From NCBI GenBank assembly GCA_020465985.1, contig JAANYP010002824.1, forward strand, positions 1 to 64,000: a DNA stretch of 64,000 nucleotides, given 5' to 3'. The stretch comes from Centrapalus pauciflorus. Taxonomy: Eukaryota > Streptophyta > Magnoliopsida > Asterales > Asteraceae. The number at the start of each line of letters is the position of its first letter. Position 1 is the first letter of the stretch. The position numbers and the translations under genes are program-made. The notes under the pieces are model-generated. The model was not told where the DNA came from. It did not search any database and saw nothing but the letters and a program-made list of their open reading frames with translations. Below, piece after piece: positions 30,371 through 43,973 of the stretch.

Positions 30371-32930
30371 GAAAACAGTGTGTGGCTGTTAGACTTTGGC
30401 TGCTCCCAGCACATAACTAGTAGGCAAAATCTTCTCTCCAACTTTATAACTTCAGAATGAGTGTCTGTTAAGTTTGGTAGCAATGGCGTTGAGAAAGTTC
30501 AAGGCTACAGAGATCTCGAAATGGACAATTAGAAAATTACTCAAGTCAGTATTGGCCTACTTTGCGATAAAGGACTTGAAGTATCTTTTAAAGCAACATG
30601 TTGCAGTACTCGGTCTCCAAATGGTAGAGAAATTCTTGTTGGAACTCAACGCTCTAACCTCTACACTATTGGTCTCTGCAAAGTAAAACTCTAAAAGACG
30701 ATATGCTTGATCACTAAAGCTCTACCACTATAGTCTTGGGTATGGCACAAGATATTCTCACACTTATATTTCGAGAACATAACCAAGCTTGCCACAAATC
30801 GCCATGTTCGAGGTCTACTTGATCTGAAGTTTGACAAAGATCACCTATGTGCCGCCTATGGGAAAAGTAAAATCAAAAAGACATCCCACAATCGAAAGCA
30901 AGTATCAAGCACAACGAAGTCACTCGAGCTGATACACATGGACTTGTGTTGACCAATGCGCGTTCAGAGTAATAACGCCAAGAAATATGTATTGGTAATG
31001 GTAGACGACTACTCGACATATACCTGGGGGAGGTTTCTACGCACAAAGCACGAGACACCTGACTTGATCATATCATTCCTGAAATCGAGTCAAGTCCACC
31101 TACAACTAAAAGCACAAGCCATCCGCACCGATAACAGTACAGAGTTTAGTAACAAGACACTTTCTACATTCCTAGAATCCATCGGAATCTCCCACCAACA
31201 TTTCGCTGCCAGATCTCCTCAACAAAACGATTTTGTAGAACGACAAAATTGCACTATTGTTGAAGCAGCTAGGACGATGTTGACATACTCAAAGCTGCCT
31301 CTGCACATCTAAGATGAACTTGTAGATATCAAAATCGTTCCATCATCAACACACGGTTTGGGAAAATACCCTATGAGATTATCAATAAACGAGCACCTAA
31401 TGTCAAATACTTTCGTGTTTTTGGTTGCTGGTGTTTCATTCTAAATGATAAAGATAATCTTCATAAATCTGATGCTAAAGCGGAAGAAGTAATCTGCATT
31501 GGATATTCCAAGAACTCACCTTCTTATCGGGTGTATAACAATAATACCTCTAAAAAACTAACAGCTGCCGTGTAACGAAAACGAGATGAAAACGGAATTG
31601 TGTTAATAAACAAAGAGAGACTAATCGCCAAAGGCTACCAACAGCAAGAAGGCATTGATTACGATGAGACCTTTGCTCCAGTGGCATGGATTAAAGCTAT
31701 TAAAATCTTCTTGGTGTATGCGGCACACAAGGACTTCGAGGTGCACCAAATTGACGTCAAGATCGCCTTCTTAAACGGTTAACTTAACGAAGAGGTGTAT
31801 GTTGAACAACCACAAGTCTTTATTGATGCACATAAACGCGACCATGTTTATGTGCTAGATAAATCTCTATATGGTTTGAAGGAAGCACCTCGAGCATGGT
31901 ATGACAGTCTCTCTAATTTTCTTATTTCAGCCGGTTTTAGTAAGGTTGCGGTGGACACAACTCTTTTCACGAAAAAAGAAGGCCCACATATAATGGTAGT
32001 CCAAATTTATGTAGATGATATTATAATTGGATCTACTGACCATAGGTTTTCTAACGAATTTTCATCCCTAATATAGTAAAGGTTTGAGATGAGTATGATG
32101 AATGAAATGAATTTTTTCCTCGGATTACAAGTCAAACAACTTGAAGATGAGATATTTGTGAACCACTTGAAATATACTCTTGACATCCTCAAGAAGTATA
32201 AGTTAGACTCTTGCACGGCTATCGCCACTCCCACGGCTTCAAACTGTAATTGGATACTGACCCCGCTGGGAAAAGTGTCGATAACACAACTTAAAGAGGG
32301 ATGATTGGTTCATTTGCTAACTTATGGCCAGTAGACCGGATATAATGTTCTCTACGTGTCTTTGTGCTTGCTTTTAGGCCTAACCTAAAGAATCACACCT
32401 TACTACAGTAAAACGCATATTTCGTTGTCTTAAGGGTACACCCGATCTTAGTCTATGGTATCCAAAGGGAACCAATTTCGATCTTATTGTTGTATAGATG
32501 CCGATTTTGTAGGTTGCAGAGTAGACAAGAAAAGCACATCAGGTGGGATTCAGTTCTTGGGTGATAGGCTGGTGAGTTGGTCTTCTAAAAAGTAGAACTG
32601 TGTATCCACGTCCAGAGCCGAAGCGGAGTATCTAGCAGCCGCAAGTTGTTTCCTCTCAGGTGCTATGGATGAGAACACAATTACGTGAGTATAGATTTTT
32701 GCTCACCTACATCCCTATATATTATGATTCCCGAAGTGCAATTTCCCTATCTTGCAATCTCGTGCAACACTTAAGAACAAAACACATACACATCATGTAT
32801 CATTTCATTAAAGACCACATAGAAAAAGGGACAATTGAACTGTATTTTGTAGGCACGGAATTTCAACTTGCTGGTATTTTTACTAAGGCTTTAGACGAAC
32901 CTCGTGAATGACACTATGTCCGAGAGTTCG
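30371..32930 (+). pseudogene. Element D Pol remnants
   Basis: Protease-like VWLLDFGCSQHIT near 30380 has DFG in place of the catalytic DSG. The integrase core is at 30930-31312: a TGA interrupts the motif after HMDLC, then VDDYSTYTWG, TDNSTEF and a degenerate QQNDFVERQN. RT is at 31600-32076 (GIDYDETFAPVA, HQIDVKIAFLNG, YVDDIIIGS), with a stop at 31780 and another at 32074. RNase H follows to about 32911 (KKSTSGG-like, KHIHIMYHFIKDH). It is clearly Copia and clearly dead. Confidence 0.8.
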
Positions 32931-33211
32931 TCCCCTAAATTTTTCTATGTCTGAAAATTCAGTGATGAGCTCATTTAAAAGTTCATTTAATTAAGGGAGT
33001 TAACTTATGTACAAAGGATGTTTTACTTGAATTGATCCTAGATGGGACTGATCTTGATGACTTTGGTTCTACTTCTTACTGAAATTTATTGTTGAAGCCC
33101 TTTAGCAAATCAGATTCATTCTATCTAATTCCTGATACATGAAATATCCTTGAGTAAGTCAGATGCTAATATATAAATACCTTTCTAACTTTTATTTATT
33201 CAATAGGCAAA

Positions 33212-36200
33212 ATGGATACGCAATCTCACTCTGCAGATAACATTCCTCAACATAGCCCCCAACACTTAGAAGCTCATTAATTATCTAATCAGGAACTCAC
33301 GTCATGATCTGTTGCTCACCCTCCTCGATCTTCTGAATAATCATTACAAAGCAATTCTGGCTGGAAAACAACCGAAATAATTTCCTTTAAGAAACAGCCT
33401 TTCTAAACAAGACCGAAGAGGACCCAGATTTTCAAGTGTCAATCCGGGTAGTTGAAGAAATCATATAGTGGCATAAACTTGCTTATGGCCTATCCAGCCG
33501 CCTAGGCCACGACCACCTCAAGTATACCTTCAACAATTCTAGAATTCCCTAGAGTATCACCTTGACCCTAACAACATTCACATTGCTGGTGATACTAAAG
33601 ATGACTCATATAAAATAATTTTCCAGAAGTTCAGGCGAATCTTGCAACTACCCAGACCTCAAGACATTCCTAGCAAAGAAGATTATGATGACGATCAATC
33701 AGAAGTACAAATCTTTCAGGAAATTTGCAAACTTAGAGATGATCGCCCTCATGACAAAGCTTATAAGTTCTTTCATCGACGTCTTTTAGGGCCCTGATAT
33801 TACATGTACTCTATTTTAGACAGGTGCCTAATAATCAAGGCCATGGGAACCGTCCAAGCCAGTCTTAGCATTCTTTGAATTTTCCAACGTATCACTTAGA
33901 ACCATCACCATAAATATACTTGGACTCTACGGATTGAACTCATAGAGGTAATTCAAGTCAAATGTATAAGCCATGCACGGAAGTTCGTGCCTGCTTAACG
34001 CTTTGTGTAGATGATCATTGCTTACTGTATGACAAAGATACCTGATATTCGATGTCGTGATCATGAGATGGCGGTCATGCTACTTACCGAAGAGCTGCTC
34101 GCAATCACAAATCCAGAGTCTCGGGAACTAAGGGATGTTAGAAAGAGACATAATGCTTCAATGGATCAACCCGAACTGATCGAACCTACCCGTAGAGCTC
34201 ACCCCAAGAGGTTATGTCTAGGTGGAGCGCAGAGAGACATGAAATACTAAGGGGTACTGAAGATGGTAGAGAGCCTGAGGCTGCTCAAGAAGAGAGGGGT
34301 GTAAGGACATACATTCTGACCCTTACGGCTCCTATTCCAAAATGATCTCTCACTTTTTTGCGAGAATTCATTCAGAGCTTAGGGGGAATTAGAACTATAG
34401 TTGTGAGTTCCTAACTCACAATTTGCCAAGTAACCACATTTTGTTATTGGCACCCATGTGTTGGGTGTTACTATTGAAAAAGCCACCACTAGCCCAGTAG
34501 TGCACGCACAAACCCCAACCATCTACTCACCAGTTTCTCAACAAGCTGGTGCTTCAACTGCGCACAGGGATGAAATACACACACTATCGGTGACTCATTT
34601 GAAGTCTGCTAATATTGAAAAAGGTAGAAAATTGCCCCAGTCACCACATTTTATTCATGACTATCACTCGAGTCACCTACAACGCAAAGTCTTCGTGACA
34701 TTGCTGGAACACTCAGAGATGTGCAAACTACAAGTATGGAAGTGATTATGAGTGGAAGTCCTGTCAGGGCTACCATAATGCCAACTGTAAACACAGGCCA
34801 CACATCCGTCTTTTTATAGTAACCTGATGTGCATATAGAATGCCTACGTGCCACCAGCATTCACCGGGAGTGTGTGTCCAAAATAGAATTTACAGCTTTT
34901 CAAGCCTTAATGTCACAACAACTCAGTGACATGTACACTTTCTTGACAAAAGATCAGGCCAAAGCTTCAGAGGCATCCCTCAAAGAATCTAAATGCCAAT
35001 TTCATTTAAAGTAGACGTTCAAATCCAACCTTGCTCCCATAAATGATGTACTTCTAGAGAACCTCAATGATGAAGCATATAGATCATCTAGCTAAGAGGA
35101 TCCTTTAGTTAAGCAAATGGGTGAGCGTTTGAAGATAATTGTTGAATCCTGTGACGCCTCTACCTAAGGAACAAAACGAAAGCATGATGACCAGGACAAT
35201 CCTAATTAGCATTAGTGGGAGAAACGGGCTAGGGCAATCAAAAAATCTCCAATCGTTTATGATCAGCCAGCCCCCACCAGTCCAAGAACTCAAAAGCCAC
35301 AGTCGTCTACAGCCGATCTCCGAACTGAATATCTTGACGAAACTAAATTAGGAGCTCACTTAGCTCTAAAAGTATGGGAAGATCTAGATCAATTACCGAA
35401 GATATTTGAGTTTGAAGATGAAGAAAATTTTGTTGCAGGAATATCTCAGAGGACTTTCGATCCCATTGATGTCGTAAATCTAGATTCTGATGAAGAGGAA
35501 CAGGATGCACAAGAATTACAAATCAAATGTAGCTCTTCGAATAAAGTATGCAATTGAAGAAGGCATTGCACTAGAAGAATTTGAATTTGAGCCACCTTCT
35601 GATGATCCTGCACCAACCGCAACTCTTGCATCCCCTAAACTAGGCCAATCAACTCCCACAAGTCCAATGGCTATTCCTGATCAATACTTTGAGTGCAGGG
35701 TCTTCATGAAAATTGTCAATATTCAAAGAAAGACCTGAATTCCCAACTCCATCCATTGCTGCCCCAAACGTACTCAAAGAGATTATAAGCCTGCAATCAG
35801 GAATGTTTGCAGGTGCTAGTTCCTCTCAGCAACAAAAGCGATAGGAACGACACACTGAAAAACTGACTACCCAGGCTCTTGACTGGGTGAATCAGAGGGT
35901 GAGTCCCTCCATGGAGGAAAATACAAAAGGCTATCTGTAAAAGAACTCTAGACTATGAGAGCGGACTTATTTTGGTCCTTGGAAGGAATGGAGCAAAGAG
36001 ACCGCTCAGTTTAAGTTGCCATGGTCGGTGCACTAAGAAAATGCAGAGATGAAGTCAGAAACATGTCATTGATCGTAAGATTCATTTAGATAAAAGTAGA
36101 GAACAATCTGAGTATATGTTATCATAACTTTAAAGTTGAGAGAGAAGATAAGACATTCTATAAATTCACAGAAGCTGATTTTGCTAATCTATTCCTACAA

Positions 36201-36682
36201 GACCTGGAATTTCTAAACTTGCATCTCCTGCATAATAAGAACATGAACGCAGCCACGCGTAATGCCTAGAGATCAATTGTAAAATTTCTGCGACGGAATC
36301 TCAATTTGTCATTGATATTTCATTTTCAAATGGCATTGGAAGCTCATCAAAGGAATGTTAATCTGCTAGTTACAAAAGTCACAAATGCACCTACAGTCAG
36401 AGTAGTCTACTTGATCTCTCAGAAGAAGAAAGCATTCATGCGCCAAGATGAACTTGAGAAATATTTTTATGGCATGCTATACTTGGTAAGCAAGATTCTC
36501 ATGATCAGAATTGATAAAATAAAGGAAGCATTAAAGCATGGGGGGAAGAGTCAAGGGGAGTTAAAGACTGTGTTGAAACTGGTCAGAGACTTTCAACAAG
36601 AAGTCCAAGACAAGTTAGAGTATAGAATGACAATAAGGGGTCTCAATAAATATTTTGATCAATGGCAGTTAGTAAAAATATG
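33212..36682 (+). pseudogene. Element D accessory ORF remnants
   Basis: After RNase H, about 3.5 kb of broken reading frames ends in a 125-codon open block (36306-36682: EAHQRNVNLLVTKVT, KKKAFMRQDELEKYFYG). This corresponds in position, and loosely in sequence, to the accessory domain seen at 6468-7030 (VQDLQIGVE...NKFCDGTL). Other short open pieces are at 34011-34250, 34458-34745 and 35490-35738. The product's role is unknown and the frame is destroyed. Confidence 0.5.
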
Positions 36683-36705
36683 AAGCCAAAATCTAAAAGC
36701 TTATC

Positions 36706-37125
36706 ACAAAGGGGGAGAATGTTAGATCAATAATTATGATGGTTTCAGTTTCAATGTTCAAAGTGTAATAAATGTAACTTACTTTTGTGGCAAATGTGTA
36801 AAGATCCAAATCTTATTGTAAATGGATCAAAGACCATAAAAGGTCAACCCATGGTTGTAAGAGTTAGTGTTTGAATCCAAGTATTATCGTTTTTTCTTTA
36901 AATAGTTTGTCTTTAATTTTTTTTACTGTAAGTATGTACGAGAATCATTGTTGCACACTTTGGTATTTTAGTCTGATTTCAACTTTCAAATTCATAAGGT
37001 ATTCATCTTGTTCATTGCATATTCATAGTGTTCTTCATATTGTTCATATTGTTCTTGATGAATGCATATATATTGTAGATTGCTTAAACAAATCTGGGAA
37101 TTACAGTTCAACATCAATTAACAAG
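36706..37125 (+). repeat. Element D polypurine tract and 3' LTR
   Basis: CACAAAGGGGGAGAA is followed by TGTTAGATCAAT at 36720, a standard PPT-LTR junction. The LTR is AT-rich and about 400 bp if it ends at CAATTAACA near 37125. No 5' partner is present for comparison. Confidence 0.5.
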
Positions 37126-37737
<612 letters not shown>

Positions 37738-37742
37738 CACAT

Positions 37743-38024
37743 ACTAGTAATGTGCCCACACATAGCGGTGGCGGCAACAAATATTTCTTTTTTGATGACC
37801 TGTTTTTTGAATGTCAAAAAAGATGGTTATCAACGATGAATATTTTCTTTTAAATATACATACAATTTATATTATGATTAAATTTCAATTCCAATATGTT
37901 TATTCAAATAATAAATACAAATAAAATTACTTCAAAATTTTTGTTTAACATCATAGGACAAAAATTGTGTTCAATCAACATTTGAATAACGAATTTGCAG
38001 CGAGACCCTTAATATTCATTTGTT
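37743..38024. other. Sequence abutting the TA tract
   Basis: ACTAGTAATGTGCCC, then CATAGCGGTGGCGGC, starts just after the (TA)n tract in otherwise AT-rich DNA. GC-richer motifs of this kind next to (TA)n recur in plant genomes in microsatellite-associated repeats. The rest is AT-rich and I see no gene. Confidence 0.3.
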
Positions 38025-38300
38025 TTAATAGATTTCTAATCTACCCATATTACAATGGTCATTTATTAGTATACAATAAGTGAATACATCATTTGCAATG
38101 CCTAACATTTCCATCTCTAATAACAAATAAAGTGCTCTAGAAGGATTACATTCCTTATGGTACCCATCCATTAAGCAAAAATACACATATGAATTTGGAA
38201 CCTCACCAAACTTGGTCATCTTGGAAAATGTAATTATATTTAGGACCAAGCCAGCAATTATCTCTCTATAAAAGTCCAGAGCCTTACCAACATTTACCAT
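38025..38300 (-). pseudogene. PPR-like host gene fragment
   Basis: A 91-codon minus-strand open block. It contains YFCLMDGYHKECNPSRALYL, then LLEMEMLGIANDVFTYCILI and NDHCNMGRL. This matches the P-type pentatricopeptide repeat pattern (LIDGY-CK-G, A-LL-EM--GI-PDV-TY--LI---C--G). PPR proteins are organelle RNA-binding proteins with many such tandem 35-residue units; only about two are left. The 5' side is cut at 38301 by the A2 LTR and a stop follows at 38025. It is the only non-transposon coding trace in the window. It may be a broken gene or a captured fragment. Confidence 0.55.
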
Positions 38301-38301
38301 C

Positions 38302-38866
38302 TGTTAGTACATCATGTGTCACGATAGCAGTCTAAGTATAGATACCATTTTGTGTAAACCAATTTACTTGATATTGGATATTAACAAGTATTTGATACAT
38401 GTTTGATTATATATGTTTGATATTAATAAATGTATCTTTGGACTTAGGGTAACGTATTACAATGAGTTCAAACATAAAGTTCAAACATAAGTTCAAACAT
38501 ATGTTTGAAGTCGGATTCGAATTTGTCTAGGAGGATAAGTTCGAATAGGCCTTGGGCCAAGTTCGAATTTGTCCTAGACAAAGTCGAACAAGTCAGTATA
38601 ATTAAGGGTTAATTCGATTAATTATCAGATTTTTTGCAGATACTTTTGCAGGCTTTGTCAGAGTTTAAGCAAAAGGGCGATCTCGAACTTGCTAGCATTT
38701 GGAGAGTTTCGTGTGGTGAGAATCACCGTGTTGGGACGATCCGTTGTTCGTCTATCGTCGTGCTAGTCTCCGTGTTTCGGTGTACGTGGTCTTTCCGTCC
38801 AGCCACTAACGAGGATTCCGCACTCGTTGGAAGGTGTCGCGTCAAGATAAGATCCGTAGACAGCAG
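38302..38866 (+). repeat. A2 left LTR, 3' end deleted
   Basis: Starts TGTTAGTACATCATG. Landmarks shared with A1: TAACGTATTACA, GGCCTTGGGCC, GTATAATTA and CGAGGATTCCGCACTCG. The left arm of the U3 palindrome is degraded, and the right-arm motif AGTTCAAACATA is repeated three times at 38469-38502. It runs directly into the last part of the gag leader (CTCGAATTAAATTAATTAAG), so the LTR end and PBS are missing. Confidence 0.8.
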
Positions 38867-38913
38867 ACTCGAATTAAATTAATTAAGTTTTATATTCAAA
38901 AATTTTTGAAACA

Positions 38914-41655
38914 ATGACAAGTTTGAAAAGGTTTATTGAAATGGACCACGAGGTCGGAAAGACAAATTCTCCACCTAAGTTGATGAAATTGGAGTATTAT
39001 TATTGGTGGAAGGATAGGTTCACCGACTTCGCAAGATACAATGATATGAGAATGTGGAAATGTATCGACGAGGGATATGTTCCACCTACAACAGAGGTTG
39101 AAGGACGTCAAAGAGTCTTGTCATATCAAAAGATGAAGGATGATGATAAGAAGCTTTATGAGGCCGAAAACCGAGCATTCTCGATCATTAGAATGGCTTT
39201 AACTCAGGAGATCCTGCACACATTTTGCAATCAACGAACAGCGAAAGAGTTGTGGGATGCTTTGGAGAAAAAGGTGTGAAGGAAATCCTAGAGTTAGAAA
39301 ACGTTGAATGGAAATGCTCAAGGTTAAAATTCTAGATGCTTTACCAGCCAAATGGGAAATGTATGTGGCGCTGATAAAGCATGAGGAAGAGAAGTTTTAT
39401 ATTCTCACTCTAGAAACAGTCATAGGAACGCTGAGGGCCTATAACTTTGAATTGTTGAAGAAAGAACGGGATTATGACCAAGTACAGGATCCGGATATGT
39501 ATTTTGGGAAGTCCAAACCTTCAACGGCAATTGAATTACAGACGGCTACAACATTCTTTTCGGGTGAAACATCGACACCGGTTGACGTGGATGACTCAGG
39601 GAGCCGGGCTTTCTTAGGGTTCTCTAGACCGGAAGACAAGTCAACTCAGTCTGCATCAACATCTCAAGGATACTCAAAGATGCCGATGAGCGCAAAATCA
39701 GCTGAAGACCATCTAAATCTGTTGGCTTCATTTGTGGCCGCTTATGGCAATTGCGTTCAAGGGAAGATTAACGATCCTGCGCAATGGGATGAGGATTATG
39801 ATCAGGTGGTTCCTGATGATTAGAGGAGATGGATCTGCAATGGCAACTAGCCATGGTAACTCAGTGAGTTAAGAGATTCGTCAAGAGGATGGGCAGAAAT
39901 CTCAATGTCAGCAATAATAAAATTGGGTTTGATAAATCCAAAGTTAAGTGCTACAACTGCCAAAGGTTAAGACATTTCGCTAGAGAATGTCAGAGACCTA
40001 GAGTTGAGAACTACCAGAACCAGCACCAGAATCAGTTTCAAGGGAGATATAACCCAGGTAGTTCAAGCAATCAGGGAAACATAGCTGGTCTGTTAACCAA
40101 TGTCACATCTGACAGACAGCTCGATGGAACATACGACTGGAGTACACATCCAGAGTCCAACGCTAGAGCCTTTATGGCTGAAGTAACGGAGACAGGAGGT
40201 ACTGGAGCAGAGGAAGAAACAAGGGACAAAGACCAAAATGATACAAGTTCTATGTTGGTAGAAAAGTCAGAAGATCAGACGATTCTAGAGTTCGCCGCAC
40301 AGATGGCCAAAGTGGAATATGATCACACAAAGGTAATTCTGAACTTCTCTACATTCCATGATTTATGTGCTTTGTGTGATACATCTAATGATAGATTAAA
40401 CTTAGTGGTAGAATCACATCAAAATCTAACTGCTCAAAATGAATCATTAAAACCGGACAACGGTAGCCTGTTAGATATAAAGGAAGACCTTAGAAATAAG
40501 CTTAAGGCATATGCACAAGATGTCATATTTCTAAAAGACAAGCTGAGTGAGCAGGGTGTTCGAATAGAACAAATGTATGAGCATGTTGAGGCATTGACAA
40601 AAGAGCTTAAGATCAAAGAAGTAGAGCTATCTGAATCTAAGGTTAAGGTAGCCGAGGTGAATAGTATACTTGAAAAGTTTAGGAACTCATCACTGAACCT
40701 AGGGAAGTTTTTAGATGCACAACGTCAGTCTAAGAAACCTGTAGGTTTAGGTTATAGTGAGAGTCCTCCACCTTTCAATGATAACTATGTACCTCAGCCT
40801 CAAGATAAAACTGAAAAACCAGTTGAATCAGAGGTAGCACCTGAACCTGTGTCTGAACACATTATAGATAAAGAAACTAAGGTTACTAGTAAACATGTCA
40901 AGATTAAGAAGGTCAAATTTGTACCATCTTTTAGTGATAAACCTATAGGAGAAGCCAAAAATGACTTTAAAAATCAAGAGGAGGAAACATTCACTTTAGT
41001 TGAGACGAAAGAACAAGTCACTAGTGAGACACCTAAGTCAAAGGGGACGCATAAGAAGTCGATTGACAAAATGTCTTACTTTAGATGTCATGAAAAGGGA
41101 CATGTTGCTTCTAGTTGTCGACATAGGAAGGTAGACTCTACACCTAAAACTGGAAAGCTGGAGTAACATAAACGTTCTTCAAGTGTAGCTAGCACAAGTG
41201 GTTCTCATAACACCGAGAAAATTGTGCAAGCCACACCTAAGACTGCTGTGAAACAAATACCTGTGTCAGGTCGACCAAATGATGTGGTTAGGACTAATTC
41301 ACCAAATAGAGTCCCTAATCAAACTAGGTCAGGACCTCAACAAAATTATAAGATAACTACACCTAGGAGAGCTTACACTCCGGTTAGGTCACACACTCCT
41401 GTAAGACATCAAACACCAGGTAGAGCTCAGGGATATAACTCAGAAATGCCTTATAATCGAAATTATTCAAGAGCTCCAGAGCAAATGCCTACACAAAGGC
41501 CGAGAGTGAACTTAAATCACTCTGCACCACAACAGACTCTAAATCAAAAACCCCAGTCACCTGAAAGGCGAGATGGGTATTTGAAAGAGTTCAAGTATGT
41601 GGACGAGAATGGTATTACCAAGTCCGTTATGGCTTGGGTTCCCCGTGATAACTAA
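38914..41655 (+). pseudogene. gag: A2 Gag, broken
   Basis: Begins MTSLKRFIEMDHEVGKTN, homologous to A1 Gag. Lesions: an extra A giving a frameshift at about 39270; an internal deletion of roughly 130-150 bp near 39310; a 1-bp deletion at about 39820; and a stop at 41164. The first zinc knuckle keeps C, C, H and C but reads CYNCQRLRHFAREC, with two Gly to Arg changes. The second box is intact in spacing but has Cys to Tyr context changes (MSYFRCHEKGHVASSC). It ends at the same TAA as A1 (41653-41655), followed by TTTCATGTGCAG. Confidence 0.85.
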
Positions 41656-43257
41656 CCTGTTTTCTTTCATGTGCAGGAGATAACTATAGGTCCAAACAAC
41701 AAGTGGTTCGTCGACAGTGGTTGCTCTAGGCACATGACTGGGGAAAGAAGTCTACTCGCAGACTTCAAGGGAGGGAATAGGGGATTTGTATCGTTCGCTG
41801 GTAATAAAGCAGGAAATATCACAGGTACTGGAGTGGTCACTAATGGGACTATCAAATTGGAACATGTTTATCACGTTGATAAACTGGTCCACAATCTCAT
41901 TAGTGTATCTCAAATCTGTGATAAGAAGAACTCAGTGATTTTCACTGATACTGAGGCGTTAGTGCTGAAACCAGGATTCAAAGTACCTGAAGAGTGGATC
42001 CTGATAAGGGCCCCAATGAAGAATGACTTGTACATGCTAGACATGAATCAAACTTGAATCCTCGATGGGACAAATATGTCTTCTATCTAAAGCTTCAGAG
42101 ACGGAGTCAGTTTTATGGCACAGACGCATGGCACACTTGCACCTAAGAAAAATGAACTATATCACTAAAAATGGATTGGTGCAAGGTGTTCCAATGAAGA
42201 GCTTTCAGTTTGAAGACAAATGTCTACCGTGCAATCAACAAAAGGAGTATAGGCCAATCAACAAAAGGAGTATAGGCCAACTCAGAACTCTATAGTTGCC
42301 ACGTTTGATTTGTTGCATTTGGACCTGTTCAGGCCAATCAACAAAAGGAGTATAGGTGGTAGTTGGTATTGTTTAGTTATTACTGATGATTACTCACGAT
42401 TTTCTTGGGTTTTCTTTTTACGTACGAAGGACGAGACAGCTGGCAAGCTAATCGGGTTCTTAGAACAAGTGGAAAACTCGTACGGGACGCGGGTAAAACA
42501 TATTAGGAATGATAACGGAACGGAATTCAAAAACACTGTAATTGGTGTATATTGCCTATCAAAAGGGATAGTGCATCAATTTAGTGCACCATATGAGCCA
42601 CAACAAAATGGGGTGGCAGAATGGAAAAACAGGACTTTGATTGAGGCAGCAAGGACCATGCTCTCTGATTCAAAGCTTCCTACTATGTTTTGGGGGGAGG
42701 CGGTGAATACCGCGTGTCATGTTTTAAATCGGGTCCATACTGTCAAATCACTGAACAAAACCTGTTATGAAGTTTTGAATAAAAGGCCACCAAATTTAAC
42801 TGGCTTCGAACCGTTTGGGGTACCATGTACGTTTAATGAAAGGGTACCGTGTACGTTAATGAAAACAAAACATCAACCTAAGTTCTGTGAAAAGGCTGAC
42901 GAAGGTTATTTCCTAGGTTATGTGCCGAACTCACCAAACAAACGGGTTTTAAACAAATCAAATGGTACAGTAGAGATTGTGTATAACATTGATGTAACAA
43001 GTTATACACATGAACCCCAAACTGGTCCGGAATGGATTTTTGATTATGACAAACTTTTTGAATCATTTAACATTCCTTTGGATGGAAATGCTGGTACAAT
43101 CAAACAGGACTTGTCGTCATTAAATCTGAATGACGAGGGTCAAAGTTTTCCTAGGACGACCTTTCCATCACCTTCCGAGCCTACAACAACAAAAGATAGA
43201 TCTCCAGCAGAGAATGACTCTGAAATGCCTTGAAACAAAAATCAGACAACAAGTTCT
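41656..43257 (+). pseudogene. pol: A2 Pol, 5' part (protease and integrase)
   Basis: Protease VDSGCSRHMTG is present. A frameshift lies at about 42055. At 42229-42281 the end of the zinc region is replaced by two copies of a 23-bp unit copied from downstream, causing a stop. The integrase core resumes at 42310 (LDLFRPIN, NDNGTEF, NGVAEWKNRTLIE) with substitutions at conserved positions. A 22-bp tandem duplication lies at about 42818-42862. A stop occurs at 43231. A3/A4 is inserted at 43257/43258. Confidence 0.85.
43253..43257 (+). other. Target-site duplication, left copy (GTTCT)
   Basis: GTTCT immediately precedes the A3/A4 block and recurs at 58157-58161 immediately after it. A2 Pol homology resumes precisely there, confirming a single 5-bp target duplication. 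Confidence 0.92.
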
Positions 43258-43914
43258 TGTAAGGTCTACCTAACACAGATCTATCTAGACGCGGAACCGT
43301 CAAAGAGTGCCGAATCCTCTTTAACGGGTAGACGGAAACAACTCTCACCATGAAACACGGAGACTATCAACGAGCTACACGAACGACACACGAACGCACC
43401 TACTAGAAGATTTTCTCCGAAACGGCACTAACACTGATGATAAACTCGAAATCGCTTAATGCTTAATCACTCTCCAATTATGCAAAAAGTCTGATAATAT
43501 TTCGAGTCTATCCCTAATTATAGAGGCTAATTCGAGTCTGTCATGGGCCAAACTCGAATCAGGCCCAAAGCCCATTCGAGTTTGTCCCATCTGACATTCT
43601 CGAATCTGCCTTAGTGGTCACATTCGAATCTGTCTAAGTGACTCATTCGAATCTAACCAGATTCGAATCCTAGTCCTTAGAGATTTCGAATTTACCTTCT
43701 CACATAATTAACTAAGTATTGAAACTTATGTTTTTACCTTATGATTGATTTTATCTTTGATGTTCATGTTTGAACTTCTTGTAATACGTTACATTAAGTT
43801 CAAACATACAAACAATAATAAATATCAAACATATATAAACATATATATCAAACACTTGCTAAAACCACAATGTTGGATCACTTAAACTGCTATCGTCACA
43901 CAGGGTGTACCAAC
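43258..43914 (-). repeat. A3 3' LTR (LTR a)
   Basis: 657 bp; minus strand begins TGTTGGTACACCC and ends GACCTTACA. The palindrome is at 43766-43807. It differs from LTR b at roughly 3% of positions by eye, plus a 10-bp indel. Confidence 0.92.
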
Positions 43915-43973
43915 AGACTCCCCCTTGACGATAGCTTCTAATAATTCACACATTTGATAAAGTACTTTGTTTA

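Larger units (their letters stand above)
28745..37125 (+). mobile_element. Very old Copia element D (SIRE-like)
   Basis: A plus-strand relic whose left end is cut by B. Recognisable in order: gag tail, protease-like motif, integrase, RT, RNase H, accessory ORF, polypurine tract and a 3' LTR. Stops and frameshifts occur every 100-300 bp, so it is much older than A or B. Its right border (about 37125, ...CAATTAACA) is tentative. Confidence 0.75.
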
